From NCBI RefSeq assembly GCF_003206135.1, contig NZ_PZJT01000007.1, positions 23,931 through 87,930 on the forward strand: a DNA stretch of 64,000 bases, written 5' to 3'. The translations under genes were made by a program, and so were the position numbers. The DNA is from Salinicola salarius. Its GTDB lineage: Bacteria; Pseudomonadota; Gammaproteobacteria; Pseudomonadales; Halomonadaceae. Below the pieces are notes generated by a model. That model was not told the DNA's origin and searched no databases. It saw only the letters and a program-made list of their open reading frames with translations. Below, one piece after another: positions 32,032 through 39,794 of this stretch; the stretch's first letter is position 1; the number at the start of each line of letters is the position of its first letter.

Positions 32032-34083
32032 TTAAGCGTCCCCACATGGCTGAAGTCCACGGGGGTAGCCAGCCAGGATATCGAAACTGTTGTTCCGAAT
32101 CAGCTGGCGCACCTCTAGGTCTGGATCGTTCTTAATGGCTTTGAATAGTGCCGGCTGTGAGTACGAGGCATCTTCCCGGTCTTTCTCCAAGGCTATCAAC
32201 CCTAGAATTGATGTGCGCTCCTGTAACCGTAGTGATCCGGTCCATAACGGCACTTTGGCGGATCCACACGCGCCCACGAGCCTGAATAATGTGGGCCACA
32301 CTTGTAGGACAACACGTCGTGCCGGCTCTCCGGCAACGTTGGCCGATGCGCTCAGCGCAGCGGGGCGCCCGTCATTGAGACGAGGCAAAATCGGGAATAG
32401 AGCTTCGCTTGTGTTGGGATCTAACCATGCTAGCGTGTTGTGAAGAGACCAAGGTGTATCGACCTGCCATCCACCACGCTTAAGCGCGTTGCTGAGCAAC
32501 GACAAATCCCCGGCCCATTGAAGCACCAGCGGCTCCTCGGTTTCTCCAGCCAGATCGATACGTTTGGCGGGAATATCGAGTGTTTTTCCATTCAACCAAT
32601 CGGACCAGGTGGACTGTTGAACCGACAACTCAGGCGTGTATCGACTGCGATCCTGGTCCAGTTGTTGAGAAACATGATAGGGCCACGCGATCGCCAGAGT
32701 TATCAAAAATACAAGAATCAAACCCTTCACACCCGGCTTTTTGATCTCGCTTCGATGATGAAGCAAGGCCAATAAAATGACCCAAACAGTGCCCAGAGAC
32801 ATGCCAGCCACAACATCGGCAAACCAGTGGGCGCCTAGATAGAGTCTTGAGAAGGCAATCATAAAGATGATCAGGCAGGCGGTTCCGATGATCCATCGAT
32901 GCCAGCGAGCAGGTGAGCTTCGAGCGATAAGATAGGCAAGAAACCCGTAAAGAACCGTATTGATCGTGGCATGGCCACTAGGGAAAGAAAAAAGCTCCCA
33001 TCCGCTGTATAGGTTTGCCGTCGGACGCGGCCATTGCACCCAAGCCTTGATGCCGGGAGTGAATAATGCAACTCCTCCCATAGCAGCCACCCAGTAAACG
33101 GCGCTATACCATGACCGCTTGATCAGTAACCACGCCGTTACTGCCAGCGTCAGTGAGGTCGTCACGAAGCCATCACCCATTTCCGTGATAACCAGCATCG
33201 CACTATCACCCCATTGGGAACGCAAGGCCTGTAGCGCATGGAAAACAGCGTGGTTGGCTTGAACCAGCGAGTCGTCCGTCACGAGATCTTCAAGCAAATC
33301 TGAAAATAGCCAAAGACATCCAATCACTACCATCAATGCCAACATAGTCAGCGTTTGCATGCCGCTGATTGAATGCACTACCCGAGCCAGGCATTGACCT
33401 GCCCATGTTGTCGGCATTGTTGTGCGATGCATCACGCTTTTCTGGGCGCTCGATAAGGCGTACTTTCCATAGGGCAGCAGAATTCTCCGGCTGATCCACA
33501 GAATCGCCCATGCCAAGGCGGCGACTAGCCCAGCCAGCAGGGCCAAGCGTCCTCCGATCTGTTCGAGTACCTGTAGTGACGTGCCGACGAAGACACCGAC
33601 AAGGACGTGACTGGGGGCCCAGATCAACGCAGATGCAATATTCGCTAAATAAAAACGGCCCGCTGGCATCTGGCTCATGCCGGCGACTAACGGTACAAAA
33701 GCACGAGGACCCTGCACAAATCTCGCCGTGAAGACGCTCTTTCCGCCATGACGACTAAACAACGACTCGGCACGATTCAACCAGTCTGGGTAACGGCTAA
33801 TTGGCCAGATTCGCGCTATACGTGACTGGTAGTGACAGCCAATCCAGAAAGAGAGGCCGTCGCCGGCTATTGCGCCTACGAAAGCTGAGATGACAAGTGA
33901 AAGCGGGTCTAACGTACCGGAGCTGGCCAATGCGCTCAAACCAACAATCAGCATCGACCCAGGAAAAACTGTCCCGACGACAGGTATCGCTTCCAGCAAT
34001 GCGGATAGACCCACCACCAGATAGGTGAGCAATGCATGGCGGGAGGCAAGGTCGGGAACGTGGTCTAGGGCGTGCTCAAGCAT
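32032..34083 (-). CDS. DedA-PAP2 fusion protein with LssY-like C-terminus
   Basis: A 683-residue membrane protein. Residues 1-200 are a DedA domain (VVGTVFPGSMLIVGLSAL, GDGLSFWIGCHYQS, RFVQGPRAFVPLVAGMSQM). Residues 230-450 are a PAP2 phosphatase with all three motifs: KAWVQWPRP, SFPSGHATINT and SRLYLGAHWFADVVAG. The last 220 residues are soluble and resemble the LssY C-terminal domain. A flippase-like and a phosphatase unit in one chain would suit lipid phosphate turnover or undecaprenyl phosphate recycling. It is on the same strand as the PAP2 gene upstream, 27 bases away. Confidence 0.88.
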   Translation of the reverse strand: MLEHALDHVPDLASRHALLTYLVVGLSALLEAIPVVGTVFPGSMLIVGLSALASSGTLDPLSLVISAFVGAIAGDGLSFWIGCHYQSRIARIWPISRYPDWLNRAESLFSRHGGKSVFTARFVQGPRAFVPLVAGMSQMPAGRFYLANIASALIWAPSHVLVGVFVGTSLQVLEQIGGRLALLAGLVAALAWAILWISRRILLPYGKYALSSAQKSVMHRTTMPTTWAGQCLARVVHSISGMQTLTMLALMVVIGCLWLFSDLLEDLVTDDSLVQANHAVFHALQALRSQWGDSAMLVITEMGDGFVTTSLTLAVTAWLLIKRSWYSAVYWVAAMGGVALFTPGIKAWVQWPRPTANLYSGWELFSFPSGHATINTVLYGFLAYLIARSSPARWHRWIIGTACLIIFMIAFSRLYLGAHWFADVVAGMSLGTVWVILLALLHHRSEIKKPGVKGLILVFLITLAIAWPYHVSQQLDQDRSRYTPELSVQQSTWSDWLNGKTLDIPAKRIDLAGETEEPLVLQWAGDLSLLSNALKRGGWQVDTPWSLHNTLAWLDPNTSEALFPILPRLNDGRPAALSASANVAGEPARRVVLQVWPTLFRLVGACGSAKVPLWTGSLRLQERTSILGLIALEKDREDASYSQPALFKAIKNDPDLEVRQLIRNNSFDILAGYPRGLQPCGDA

Positions 34084-34109
34084 CGGGACACTCCAGAGTC
34101 GAGGCCAAG

Positions 34110-34658
34110 TTAGAGAATTCTTGTGAGACAGCGGTTGAGAAAGCTCTCTCTGTAATGAAAGCGTCTGACGAACAACCCCGCTATAGACGCAGTCACAAGT
34201 CCTCCCAAAACATCCGTCACGTAATGTGTGCCTACGTAGACTCGAGAAAACATCACTAGGAGAGCTCCCAAAGAGAAGAGCGCTCCCATTTTGTTGCGGC
34301 CATGGAAGAAAAATGTAACGGCTATCGCGACAGCACCGGTAGCGTGGTCAGAAGGGAACGAGGGATCTGTGGAGGGTTCAATCAAAAGATGCGTGAGCCC
34401 TTCCGTATAGGGGCGTGCGCGCGATATGAACAACAATACAAATTGGTTGATTAACAGGCCAGAGATGAACGTCAGGGCCGAGGAAACAGCCAAATACCTC
34501 ATTTCGCATCTGTTGAGCCGGAGCCACCACAGGGGCACGACGCATAGGATCATCAAAGGCAATCCCCAATGGGTAACAGCGACCATTAGCGAGTCGATGA
34601 AAGATATATGCCCAGATAACCCATTGATTAGAGAAGTCAAGTTGGAATCGATCGACAT
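34110..34658 (-). CDS. PAP2 / undecaprenyl diphosphatase-like phosphatase
   Basis: A 182-residue membrane protein with five to six helices. The PAP2 motifs are RARPYTEG (with an unusual start), DPSFPSDHATGAVAIA and SRVYVGTHYVTDVLGG. PSDHA rather than PSGHA is typical of BcrC-type undecaprenyl pyrophosphatases. It could recycle the lipid carrier used by the GT2/ArnT route or act on lipid A. It is divergent from the GT9 gene, with a 186-base promoter region between them, and is probably cotranscribed with the DedA-PAP2 fusion. Confidence 0.82.
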   Translation of the reverse strand: MSIDSNLTSLINGLSGHISFIDSLMVAVTHWGLPLMILCVVPLWWLRLNRCEMRYLAVSSALTFISGLLINQFVLLFISRARPYTEGLTHLLIEPSTDPSFPSDHATGAVAIAVTFFFHGRNKMGALFSLGALLVMFSRVYVGTHYVTDVLGGLVTASIAGLFVRRFHYRESFLNRCLTRIL

Positions 34659-34781
34659 TTCTGAAATCCGTCACATTTTCGTAACGTGACTCTAATCGAT
34701 CAATTATGAAGGGATCCTTATCAAGCCTCGATTTCTCTACAACGCATATACACGTAATACCCTTATGAAGAAAACATCAGA

Positions 34782-34798
34782 GTAAATATTCTCTTAAG
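34782..34798 (+). promoter_or_regulatory. PmrA-box-like site before the GT9 gene
   Basis: GTAAAT-ATTCT-CTTAAG, with a perfect second half and a 4/6 first half. A TATTCT string (34809-34814) follows as a possible -10. The box ends 46 bases before the ATG at 34845. Confidence 0.4.
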
Positions 34799-34844
34799 CT
34801 TCGTTGTTTATTCTGTGTGAAAATTAGTTTGTCGGGAGTGCAGT

Positions 34845-35972
34845 ATGAGCAACGTGCTAACTAAAATTCGTCGTCATGATGGCATGCGCCGGCTGGGAAA
34901 ATGCTTAGAAAAAATGGCTAAAACTGGGTTGTATCGTTTGCTTGGTGTTATGTCTCGTACGCCTCGTCGTGCGTCCTCATTGGCATTAGTCGATGTAAAA
35001 CGGGTTCTTCTCGTGAGACCGAATTTTCGACTTGGAAACGCTGTTATAGGGGCACGGCTGGCTGAGGCGTTTTCGAAAAATAGGCCGGAAATCCGAATAG
35101 ACTATCTGGGTACCGATACGACAGCTCAGCTGTTTTCAGGAATGGGCATCTCAAGTTATCATGCCTACAGTCGAACTTTCTCGTATCGGCCTTGGCTTTT
35201 TTTGCGCATGATTTGGGAGCTACGTAAAGAGAACTACGACTTGGCAATCCAGGTTGGAGAAGGATCTTTAACCAGCTGGACCTTTACGCACCTTTGTGGC
35301 GCAAAGAAAACATTGGGTCAAAAAGGGCGCTTGCAGAATACCTATGATTGGCTTATCGAAGGAAAAACCTGTCACGCATATGAACTACCTAGCGCTATTG
35401 CACACTCTCTAGGTTTACATTGCGAATCATTGCCATGGATGGTCGTTAGTGAAAAAGAACATGCTAGGGCCAAAGAGCTTTTTAAGCATTCGCCTGAGGG
35501 CGGCGTTGTCGGAGTATTCGTCGGCGGTCATCTCGATAAACGATTGCCACTGAATTTCTGGCAGGCGCAGATTCGAGAGCTCAATACGATAGGAGAAAAT
35601 TATGTGGTAATGGTGGGTCCTGAAGAGGAACATTATCGTCAGCACTTGGAACAGTGTTGTGGCCCCCAGGGCCAAATATTGCCCTTGATGCCTATTCGAG
35701 AATTTGCGGCTGTGCTATCTCATGTAATCACATTAATCACGCCGGACACGGGGCCTATGCACATGGCCACGGCTCTAGGAGTGCCTGTGATCGCCCTACT
35801 TAATACCGAGAAGTCGTGTAAATTCTGTCCTAAGGGAATCGCCGATAAAATTATTTTTCGACCAAGAGTGGAAGAAGTGATTTCCACTTTGACGCAAAGC
35901 CCACTTATTCAGCTGGGTTGGGCGAGGCGACAGCATATGCTTAATAGACGAATGCTGTTTTGTAGGTTTTGA
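34845..35972 (+). CDS. GT9 heptosyltransferase-like LPS glycosyltransferase
   Basis: A 375-residue protein. The ATG follows GTCGGGAGTGCAGT. After a basic N-terminal region (1-45) comes the GT9 start VKRVLLVRPNFRLGNAVIGARLAEAF. GVFVGGHLDKRLPLNFW follows, and the C-terminal ADP-sugar site is LITPDTGPMHMATALGVPVIAL. WaaC/WaaF enzymes of this family add heptose to the lipopolysaccharide inner core. It may alter the core next to lipid A in step with the other island genes. The composition is AT rich, like the rest of the island. Confidence 0.85.
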   Translation: MSNVLTKIRRHDGMRRLGKCLEKMAKTGLYRLLGVMSRTPRRASSLALVDVKRVLLVRPNFRLGNAVIGARLAEAFSKNRPEIRIDYLGTDTTAQLFSGMGISSYHAYSRTFSYRPWLFLRMIWELRKENYDLAIQVGEGSLTSWTFTHLCGAKKTLGQKGRLQNTYDWLIEGKTCHAYELPSAIAHSLGLHCESLPWMVVSEKEHARAKELFKHSPEGGVVGVFVGGHLDKRLPLNFWQAQIRELNTIGENYVVMVGPEEEHYRQHLEQCCGPQGQILPLMPIREFAAVLSHVITLITPDTGPMHMATALGVPVIALLNTEKSCKFCPKGIADKIIFRPRVEEVISTLTQSPLIQLGWARRQHMLNRRMLFCRF

Positions 35973-36011
35973 GATGGTCATGCACTTTAAGAGGTTTTCT
36001 TGCTTGGTTAA

Positions 36012-36026
36012 TGAAAATGATTTTCA
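36012..36026. promoter_or_regulatory. Orphan Fur-box-like palindrome
   Basis: TGAAAAT-G-ATTTTCA matches the 7-1-7 Fur site TGATAAT-N-ATTATCA at 13 of 15 positions. No intact gene follows within 600 bases. The stretch 35,973-36,345 is otherwise AT rich and noncoding, with a run of nine C at 36326-36334. The site is probably a relic of a lost iron-regulated gene. Confidence 0.4.
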
Positions 36027-36345
36027 TTTTTCTGCAGAATTTTTAAGTGTTAAGTGGTGGTCGACTGTGTTGATTAAAAATGAGCTTTTGAGTTTGGGTT
36101 TTTAGTCGCAAGTAGGCTCGCTATAGTGGTGATGGGTTGAGTTTTTCTAGTGTTTATAGATCGCATACTGTTGTTTGGTAATTTATGCGCAACCTCGTTG
36201 TAACGAGGGGCTCTGAACTTGGCCGTTAAAATCAATGTTTCATTAAAATAGTGTGGCCAAAGCCAAGCGTCTGTTTAGAGTCTGAAAAGCCTGAATATTT
36301 ATAATACATGTTATTTGATGGCCTTCCCCCCCCCGGTTTAGGTAG

Positions 36346-36474
36346 GGCCAGGTGGTGTTGCGAGACGGCTGTTATGCGACGCTGGCAGAACACATCCGCG
36401 CCACCTATCGCAACTTCTTCCCGCCTCATGCCCGCTGGGCGTTTTCCGGCTTCCGTCTTGTCAAGGAGAGCTGA
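36346..36474 (+). pseudogene. egtB 3' remnant (ergothioneine biosynthesis)
   Basis: The frame ending at TGA 36472-36474 reads [19 protein letters not shown] and then [19 protein letters not shown]. This is the characteristic C-terminus of EgtB-type sulfoxide synthases. There is no start, and the frame is lost upstream of 36346, at the poly-C tract. The rest of the gene is gone. Confidence 0.6.
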
Positions 36475-36476
36475 CC

Positions 36477-36551
36477 CTGACCGTACAATTCCATGACATA
36501 CATCCGATCCTTGCCAAGACATCGCTTCGCAACGAAATCCTGAGGGGATCT
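36477..36551 (+). pseudogene. egtD 5' remnant (ergothioneine methyltransferase)
   Basis: Directly after the egtB remnant a frame reads LTVQFHDIHPILAKTSLRN and then EILRG, which resembles the N-terminus of EgtD histidine methyltransferases (TVQFHD..P). It breaks off near 36551. EgtB and EgtD genes are usually adjacent, which supports both calls. Confidence 0.45.
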
Positions 36552-36589
36552 CAGATTGAGATAAGGCGAATCAAGCGGCGCACTGTTAG

Positions 36590-36612
36590 CAGGGCTGCTC
36601 AGCGCAGCCCTG
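36590..36612. terminator. Hairpin downstream of the CDF gene
   Basis: CAGGGCTGC (36590-36598), loop TCAGC, GCAGCCCTG (36604-36612). It lies 26 bases past the stop of the minus-strand CDF gene. There is no T-run, so it is a weak or Rho-assisted terminator at best. Confidence 0.4.
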
Positions 36613-36637
36613 GCGGATCCCGGTGCTGGTTGTCTAC

Positions 36638-37543
36638 CTATTTCACATCACCCGCCCCGCAATCGGGATCGGCATCACAGGCTTGGCGAATAGCGGCATC
36701 CTCGGGTTGTAGGGTACTGTGTTGAATATCGAAGCGCTCCCGCAATATCGTTTGCAGCTTTGGCAGTACCTCTTCCCATCGCTCCATCGTTCCCACATCG
36801 ATATGCGCCGCTAGAGCCTGGCTGTTTGATGACAGGCTCCAGATATGCATGTCATGGATAGCGCAGACACCGTCGACCCCGACTAGAGCGCAGCCGACTT
36901 CATGCGCATTGATTCCTTTTGGCACGCCTTCCATCAACACGTGCGTCACCTCACGCAGTAGGCGAATGGCGGAGAACAGAATCAATAGGCTAACGAAAAG
37001 AGACAGGATCGGGTCCGCAACGGGCGGCCCGCCTAGATAAATGATCGCCCCGGCAACCAGCGCAGCGACCGAGCCCAACAAGTCTCCCATCACGTGCAGG
37101 AGCGCTCCGCGAACGTTGATGGTTTGCTCTCCACGCATCAGTACCCACGCCACTACGATATTCACCAGCAAGCCGAGCCCGCCGATCACCAAAACCATGC
37201 CACCGGCAACGGCTGGTGGATGTGCCATGCGGCGGATCGCCTCGTAGGCGATGAATACAATCACCCCGAACATAAACAGCACGTTGAACAGGGCGCCGAG
37301 AATTTCCGCGCGCTTGAGGCCGAAGGAGTGTCGACGCGATGCCGGTTTTTTGGCCAGCCAAGCGGCGAAGGCACCAACCCCTAACGACAATGAATCGGTA
37401 AGCATGTGGCCTGCGTCCGACAACAGGGCGAGCGAATCAGCTATCAGGCCGCCAAACACTTCGACAGCTGCAAAACCTGTTGTGAATACCAATGCGAACA
37501 GCAAGGTCTTGCCGCCACTGTGGCTATGATTGTGTTCTGACAT
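36638..37543 (-). CDS. Cation diffusion facilitator (CzcD-like)
   Basis: A 301-residue exporter of zinc, cadmium or cobalt. The ATG at 37543 follows GAAGGAGGCAACA; the frame continues upstream to 37657 without a ribosome site. A His-rich start (MSEHNHSHSGGK) is followed by six helices with the metal sites SLALLSDAGHMLTDS and LLHVMGDLLGSV (HxxxD/DxxxD patterns). A cytoplasmic C-terminal domain follows (CAIHDMHIWSLSSNSQALAAHIDV). It is the last gene of a minus-strand run RcnR-like repressor, MFS, DUF1232, CDF. Confidence 0.93.
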   Translation of the reverse strand: MSEHNHSHSGGKTLLFALVFTTGFAAVEVFGGLIADSLALLSDAGHMLTDSLSLGVGAFAAWLAKKPASRRHSFGLKRAEILGALFNVLFMFGVIVFIAYEAIRRMAHPPAVAGGMVLVIGGLGLLVNIVVAWVLMRGEQTINVRGALLHVMGDLLGSVAALVAGAIIYLGGPPVADPILSLFVSLLILFSAIRLLREVTHVLMEGVPKGINAHEVGCALVGVDGVCAIHDMHIWSLSSNSQALAAHIDVGTMERWEEVLPKLQTILRERFDIQHSTLQPEDAAIRQACDADPDCGAGDVK

Positions 37544-37672
37544 TGTTGCCTCCTTCCTTATTGTGCCTTGAGACTCCCGGCAGGCTGCTCTCTCTATCAA
37601 GCCATTCGGTCGATACGTTTTTCCACGCTGATTTAAGGCAGAGCGTACCCGCCACATTACAGCTGGATATAT

Positions 37673-38050
37673 TCACAGGAGCATTCTTGCCAAGAAGGTG
37701 GCGAAAGCGATCCAGATAGCGATAAATACGCCAGCAGCTATTCGGCTTGTCGGGCGTTCAGAGGCTTCATCAGCGGTTTCTCGATGCTCGTTCATGATCT
37801 CGGGTGGTATAAGCTTCACCACCAACAATATCCCGAGTGGCACAATGATGATGTCGTCCACGTAGCCGAGTACGGGGATGAAGTCTGGGACCAAGTCGAT
37901 GGGTGAGACGGCGTAGGCCGCGATAACCACTGCTAACACCTTTGCGAACCATGGGGTACGTGGATCGCGAGCGGCAAGCCAGACGGCGTGTACATCCCGT
38001 TTGATCGTTCGAGCCCATTGTTTGGAGTTCGAGATTAGTCGTTTTGTCAT
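37673..38050 (-). CDS. DUF1232 (YkvA-like) membrane protein
   Basis: A 125-residue protein, MTKRLISNSKQWARTIKRDVHA, with GGAG ahead of the ATG at 38050. The DUF1232 core is AYAVSPIDLVPDFIPVLGYVDDIIIVPLGI; a C-terminal membrane helix follows (IAAGVFIAIWIAFATFLARML). Genes of this family often lie beside metal exporters; their role is unknown. It starts 17 bases after the MFS gene in the repressor operon. A much longer frame through 38995 is an out-of-frame shadow of the MFS gene. Confidence 0.85.
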   Translation of the reverse strand: MTKRLISNSKQWARTIKRDVHAVWLAARDPRTPWFAKVLAVVIAAYAVSPIDLVPDFIPVLGYVDDIIIVPLGILLVVKLIPPEIMNEHRETADEASERPTSRIAAGVFIAIWIAFATFLARMLL

Positions 38051-38067
38051 AATGGTTGTCTCCGCCG

Positions 38068-39336
38068 CTACTCGTTCCCGACGCGGAGCAAGGCCAGCGT
38101 CCCAGCCATCATCAGCAAAGCCGCCAAGCCAAAACCGAGAGTCGGCGAGACAGCAGTCCACACCACACCGACCGTGGCGCTGGAGATGAACTTGGCCGTG
38201 CCGTTGACCGTACCCAGCGCGCCGTAGCTCATCACCAGGGTGTCGGCCTGCACCATTTCCGCCGTCACCGTGGATTCCAGCGCTTCCTCGACGGTCACGT
38301 ATAAGCCTGCGACGAAGAAGATGGCGGCGAGCAGCGGCACGCTGTCCACCGAAAGCCAGAAGGCAAACGCCGTCAGGACAGCCGTGAGGGCACCCAGCAC
38401 GTATCCGCCGACCAACATGCGTAGATGGCCGACACGATCCGCCATAGCGCCAACCGGGTAGGACAGCACGACCTGCACCACGTTGCGCCAGACATAGAGC
38501 AGGCCGGCGACCTGAGCGGCCTTCACCACGCCCATCGAGGGTGTGAGCAGGGTGGTCGCGGCCAGGATCAGCAGCGAGTGCGAGAAATCGCCGATGCCGA
38601 ACAGGCCGACCGCGCCGAGATAGCGCTTGAAGCGCGCCGGCAGAGTGCGCAACGAGCTGAAGAACTTGAGCGCCGGATTGGGCGAGTGTTGTGGATCCCG
38701 GACCAGCGTCAGGAAGGCCAGCACGGCCAGCACGCCAGGAATGACAGATAGCCACAGCACAAGCCGGAACGGGCCGGCCGCGCCGTCCCAATGCAGTTCT
38801 TGCGCCCATCCCAACAAAGCGACACCCAATAGCGGGCCGAGGACAGCGCCGATGGTGTCGGCAGCCCGGTGGAATCCGAAGGCTCGGCCCTTGGTTTCCG
38901 GCGTCACCGCCTGAATCACGATGGCATCGCGCAGCGGCCCGCGCAGCCCCTTGCCGAACCAGGAAGCCATGCGACCAAGCAAGATCAGCGGCCACCCGGC
39001 CGCCAGTGCAACCAGCGCCTGCCCGAGCGGCGTCAGGCTATAGCCCACGAGGACCAACAGCTTGCGGTGGCCCAGTTTGTCTGCGACGTAGCCTGACGCC
39101 ATCTTGGTGAAGCTAGCCACCGCATCAGCGATACCTTCGATAGCGCCGAGTACGCTGGCCGGCAGTCCCAGCACGGCAAGGAAGCCGGGCAGGATGACAG
39201 TTGTCGTCTCATAGCAGAAGTCACCCAGGGCGCTGGTGACCCCGGCGCCGGCGACGGTGCGGTTCAGCCAGCCTTTCGACTGGGTAGCGGTTGCAGCCAC
39301 CAATGCGGCTTCGTTCTTATCCTTACTTTCTTCCAC
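38068..39336 (-). CDS. MFS exporter, repressor-linked
   Basis: A 422-residue major facilitator with twelve helices. The loop 2-3 signature is present (ASGYVADKLGHRKLLVLVGYSL), as is a second-half copy (GAMADRVGHLRMLVGGYVLG). The first 25 residues are charged and cytoplasmic. It begins 36 bases after the RcnR/CsoR-like repressor gene on the same strand, so it is probably derepressed by the same metal. The substrate may be nickel or cobalt; this is inferred from context only. Confidence 0.88.
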   Translation of the reverse strand: MEESKDKNEAALVAATATQSKGWLNRTVAGAGVTSALGDFCYETTTVILPGFLAVLGLPASVLGAIEGIADAVASFTKMASGYVADKLGHRKLLVLVGYSLTPLGQALVALAAGWPLILLGRMASWFGKGLRGPLRDAIVIQAVTPETKGRAFGFHRAADTIGAVLGPLLGVALLGWAQELHWDGAAGPFRLVLWLSVIPGVLAVLAFLTLVRDPQHSPNPALKFFSSLRTLPARFKRYLGAVGLFGIGDFSHSLLILAATTLLTPSMGVVKAAQVAGLLYVWRNVVQVVLSYPVGAMADRVGHLRMLVGGYVLGALTAVLTAFAFWLSVDSVPLLAAIFFVAGLYVTVEEALESTVTAEMVQADTLVMSYGALGTVNGTAKFISSATVGVVWTAVSPTLGFGLAALLMMAGTLALLRVGNE

Positions 39337-39372
39337 TCTTTGACCCTTCTGTGTGCCCGGCTACTCCATGTT

Positions 39373-39642
39373 CTACTTGAGGTAGGAATTAATGACCTGA
39401 AGCACGACCTCTAGGTCTATCTGTCGCTGCTCCAGCGCCGGCTCCTTGACAACGTGATCGGTCAAGTGGCCTTCAATCACGGCGGCCATCAAGCCGTTGA
39501 CGGCTCCTCGAATCGCTGCGATCTGTTGCAGGACGGCAATGCAGTCACCTTCCTCGGCAAGTTGCTTTTCCAGCGCGGCCGCCTGGCCCTGAATGCGTCG
39601 AACACGCGTTAGCAGCTTCGCTTTGTCTTTAATCGTGTGCAT
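39373..39642 (-). CDS. RcnR/CsoR-family metal-responsive repressor
   Basis: An 89-residue all-helical repressor. [46 protein letters not shown] is the DUF156 core. It keeps the N-terminal histidine (MHTIKDK), the basic RVRRIQGQ face and the conserved cysteine of EGDC. The His at position 2 and Cys match RcnR/FrmR-type sites for nickel, cobalt or formaldehyde. Two operator-like sites lie just upstream (39671-39706), between it and the divergent His-rich MFS gene. Confidence 0.9.
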   Translation of the reverse strand: MHTIKDKAKLLTRVRRIQGQAAALEKQLAEEGDCIAVLQQIAAIRGAVNGLMAAVIEGHLTDHVVKEPALEQRQIDLEVVLQVINSYLK

Positions 39643-39670
39643 CTGGCCATCTCTTTGAGGAGAAAAACTA

Positions 39671-39706
39671 TACAGGGAGGTAGTATATAGATACTAGGGG
39701 GTAGTA
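39671..39706. promoter_or_regulatory. Two tandem RcnR-type operators
   Basis: TAC-AGGGAGG-TAGTA (39671-39685) and TACT-AGGGGG-TAGTA (39692-39706) both follow the RcnR pattern TACT-G-tract-N-AGTA. They start 21 bases apart, about two helical turns. They lie between the repressor gene and the divergent MFS exporter and probably control both. Confidence 0.65.
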
Positions 39707-39794
39707 TGCTGGCTTGCAAGAAAGGTAAAGCTATGTGAACCGTTCTATTCCGGCATGCCGCCTATAATCGACTGCAACGCCTTGAGGAGGGCCC

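Noticed and set aside
37673..38995. A 440-residue minus-strand open frame
   Set aside because: Its upper part is an arginine/glycine-rich frameshifted copy of the MFS gene at 38068-39336. Only the last 125 residues are a real DUF1232 protein, with its own ATG at 38050.
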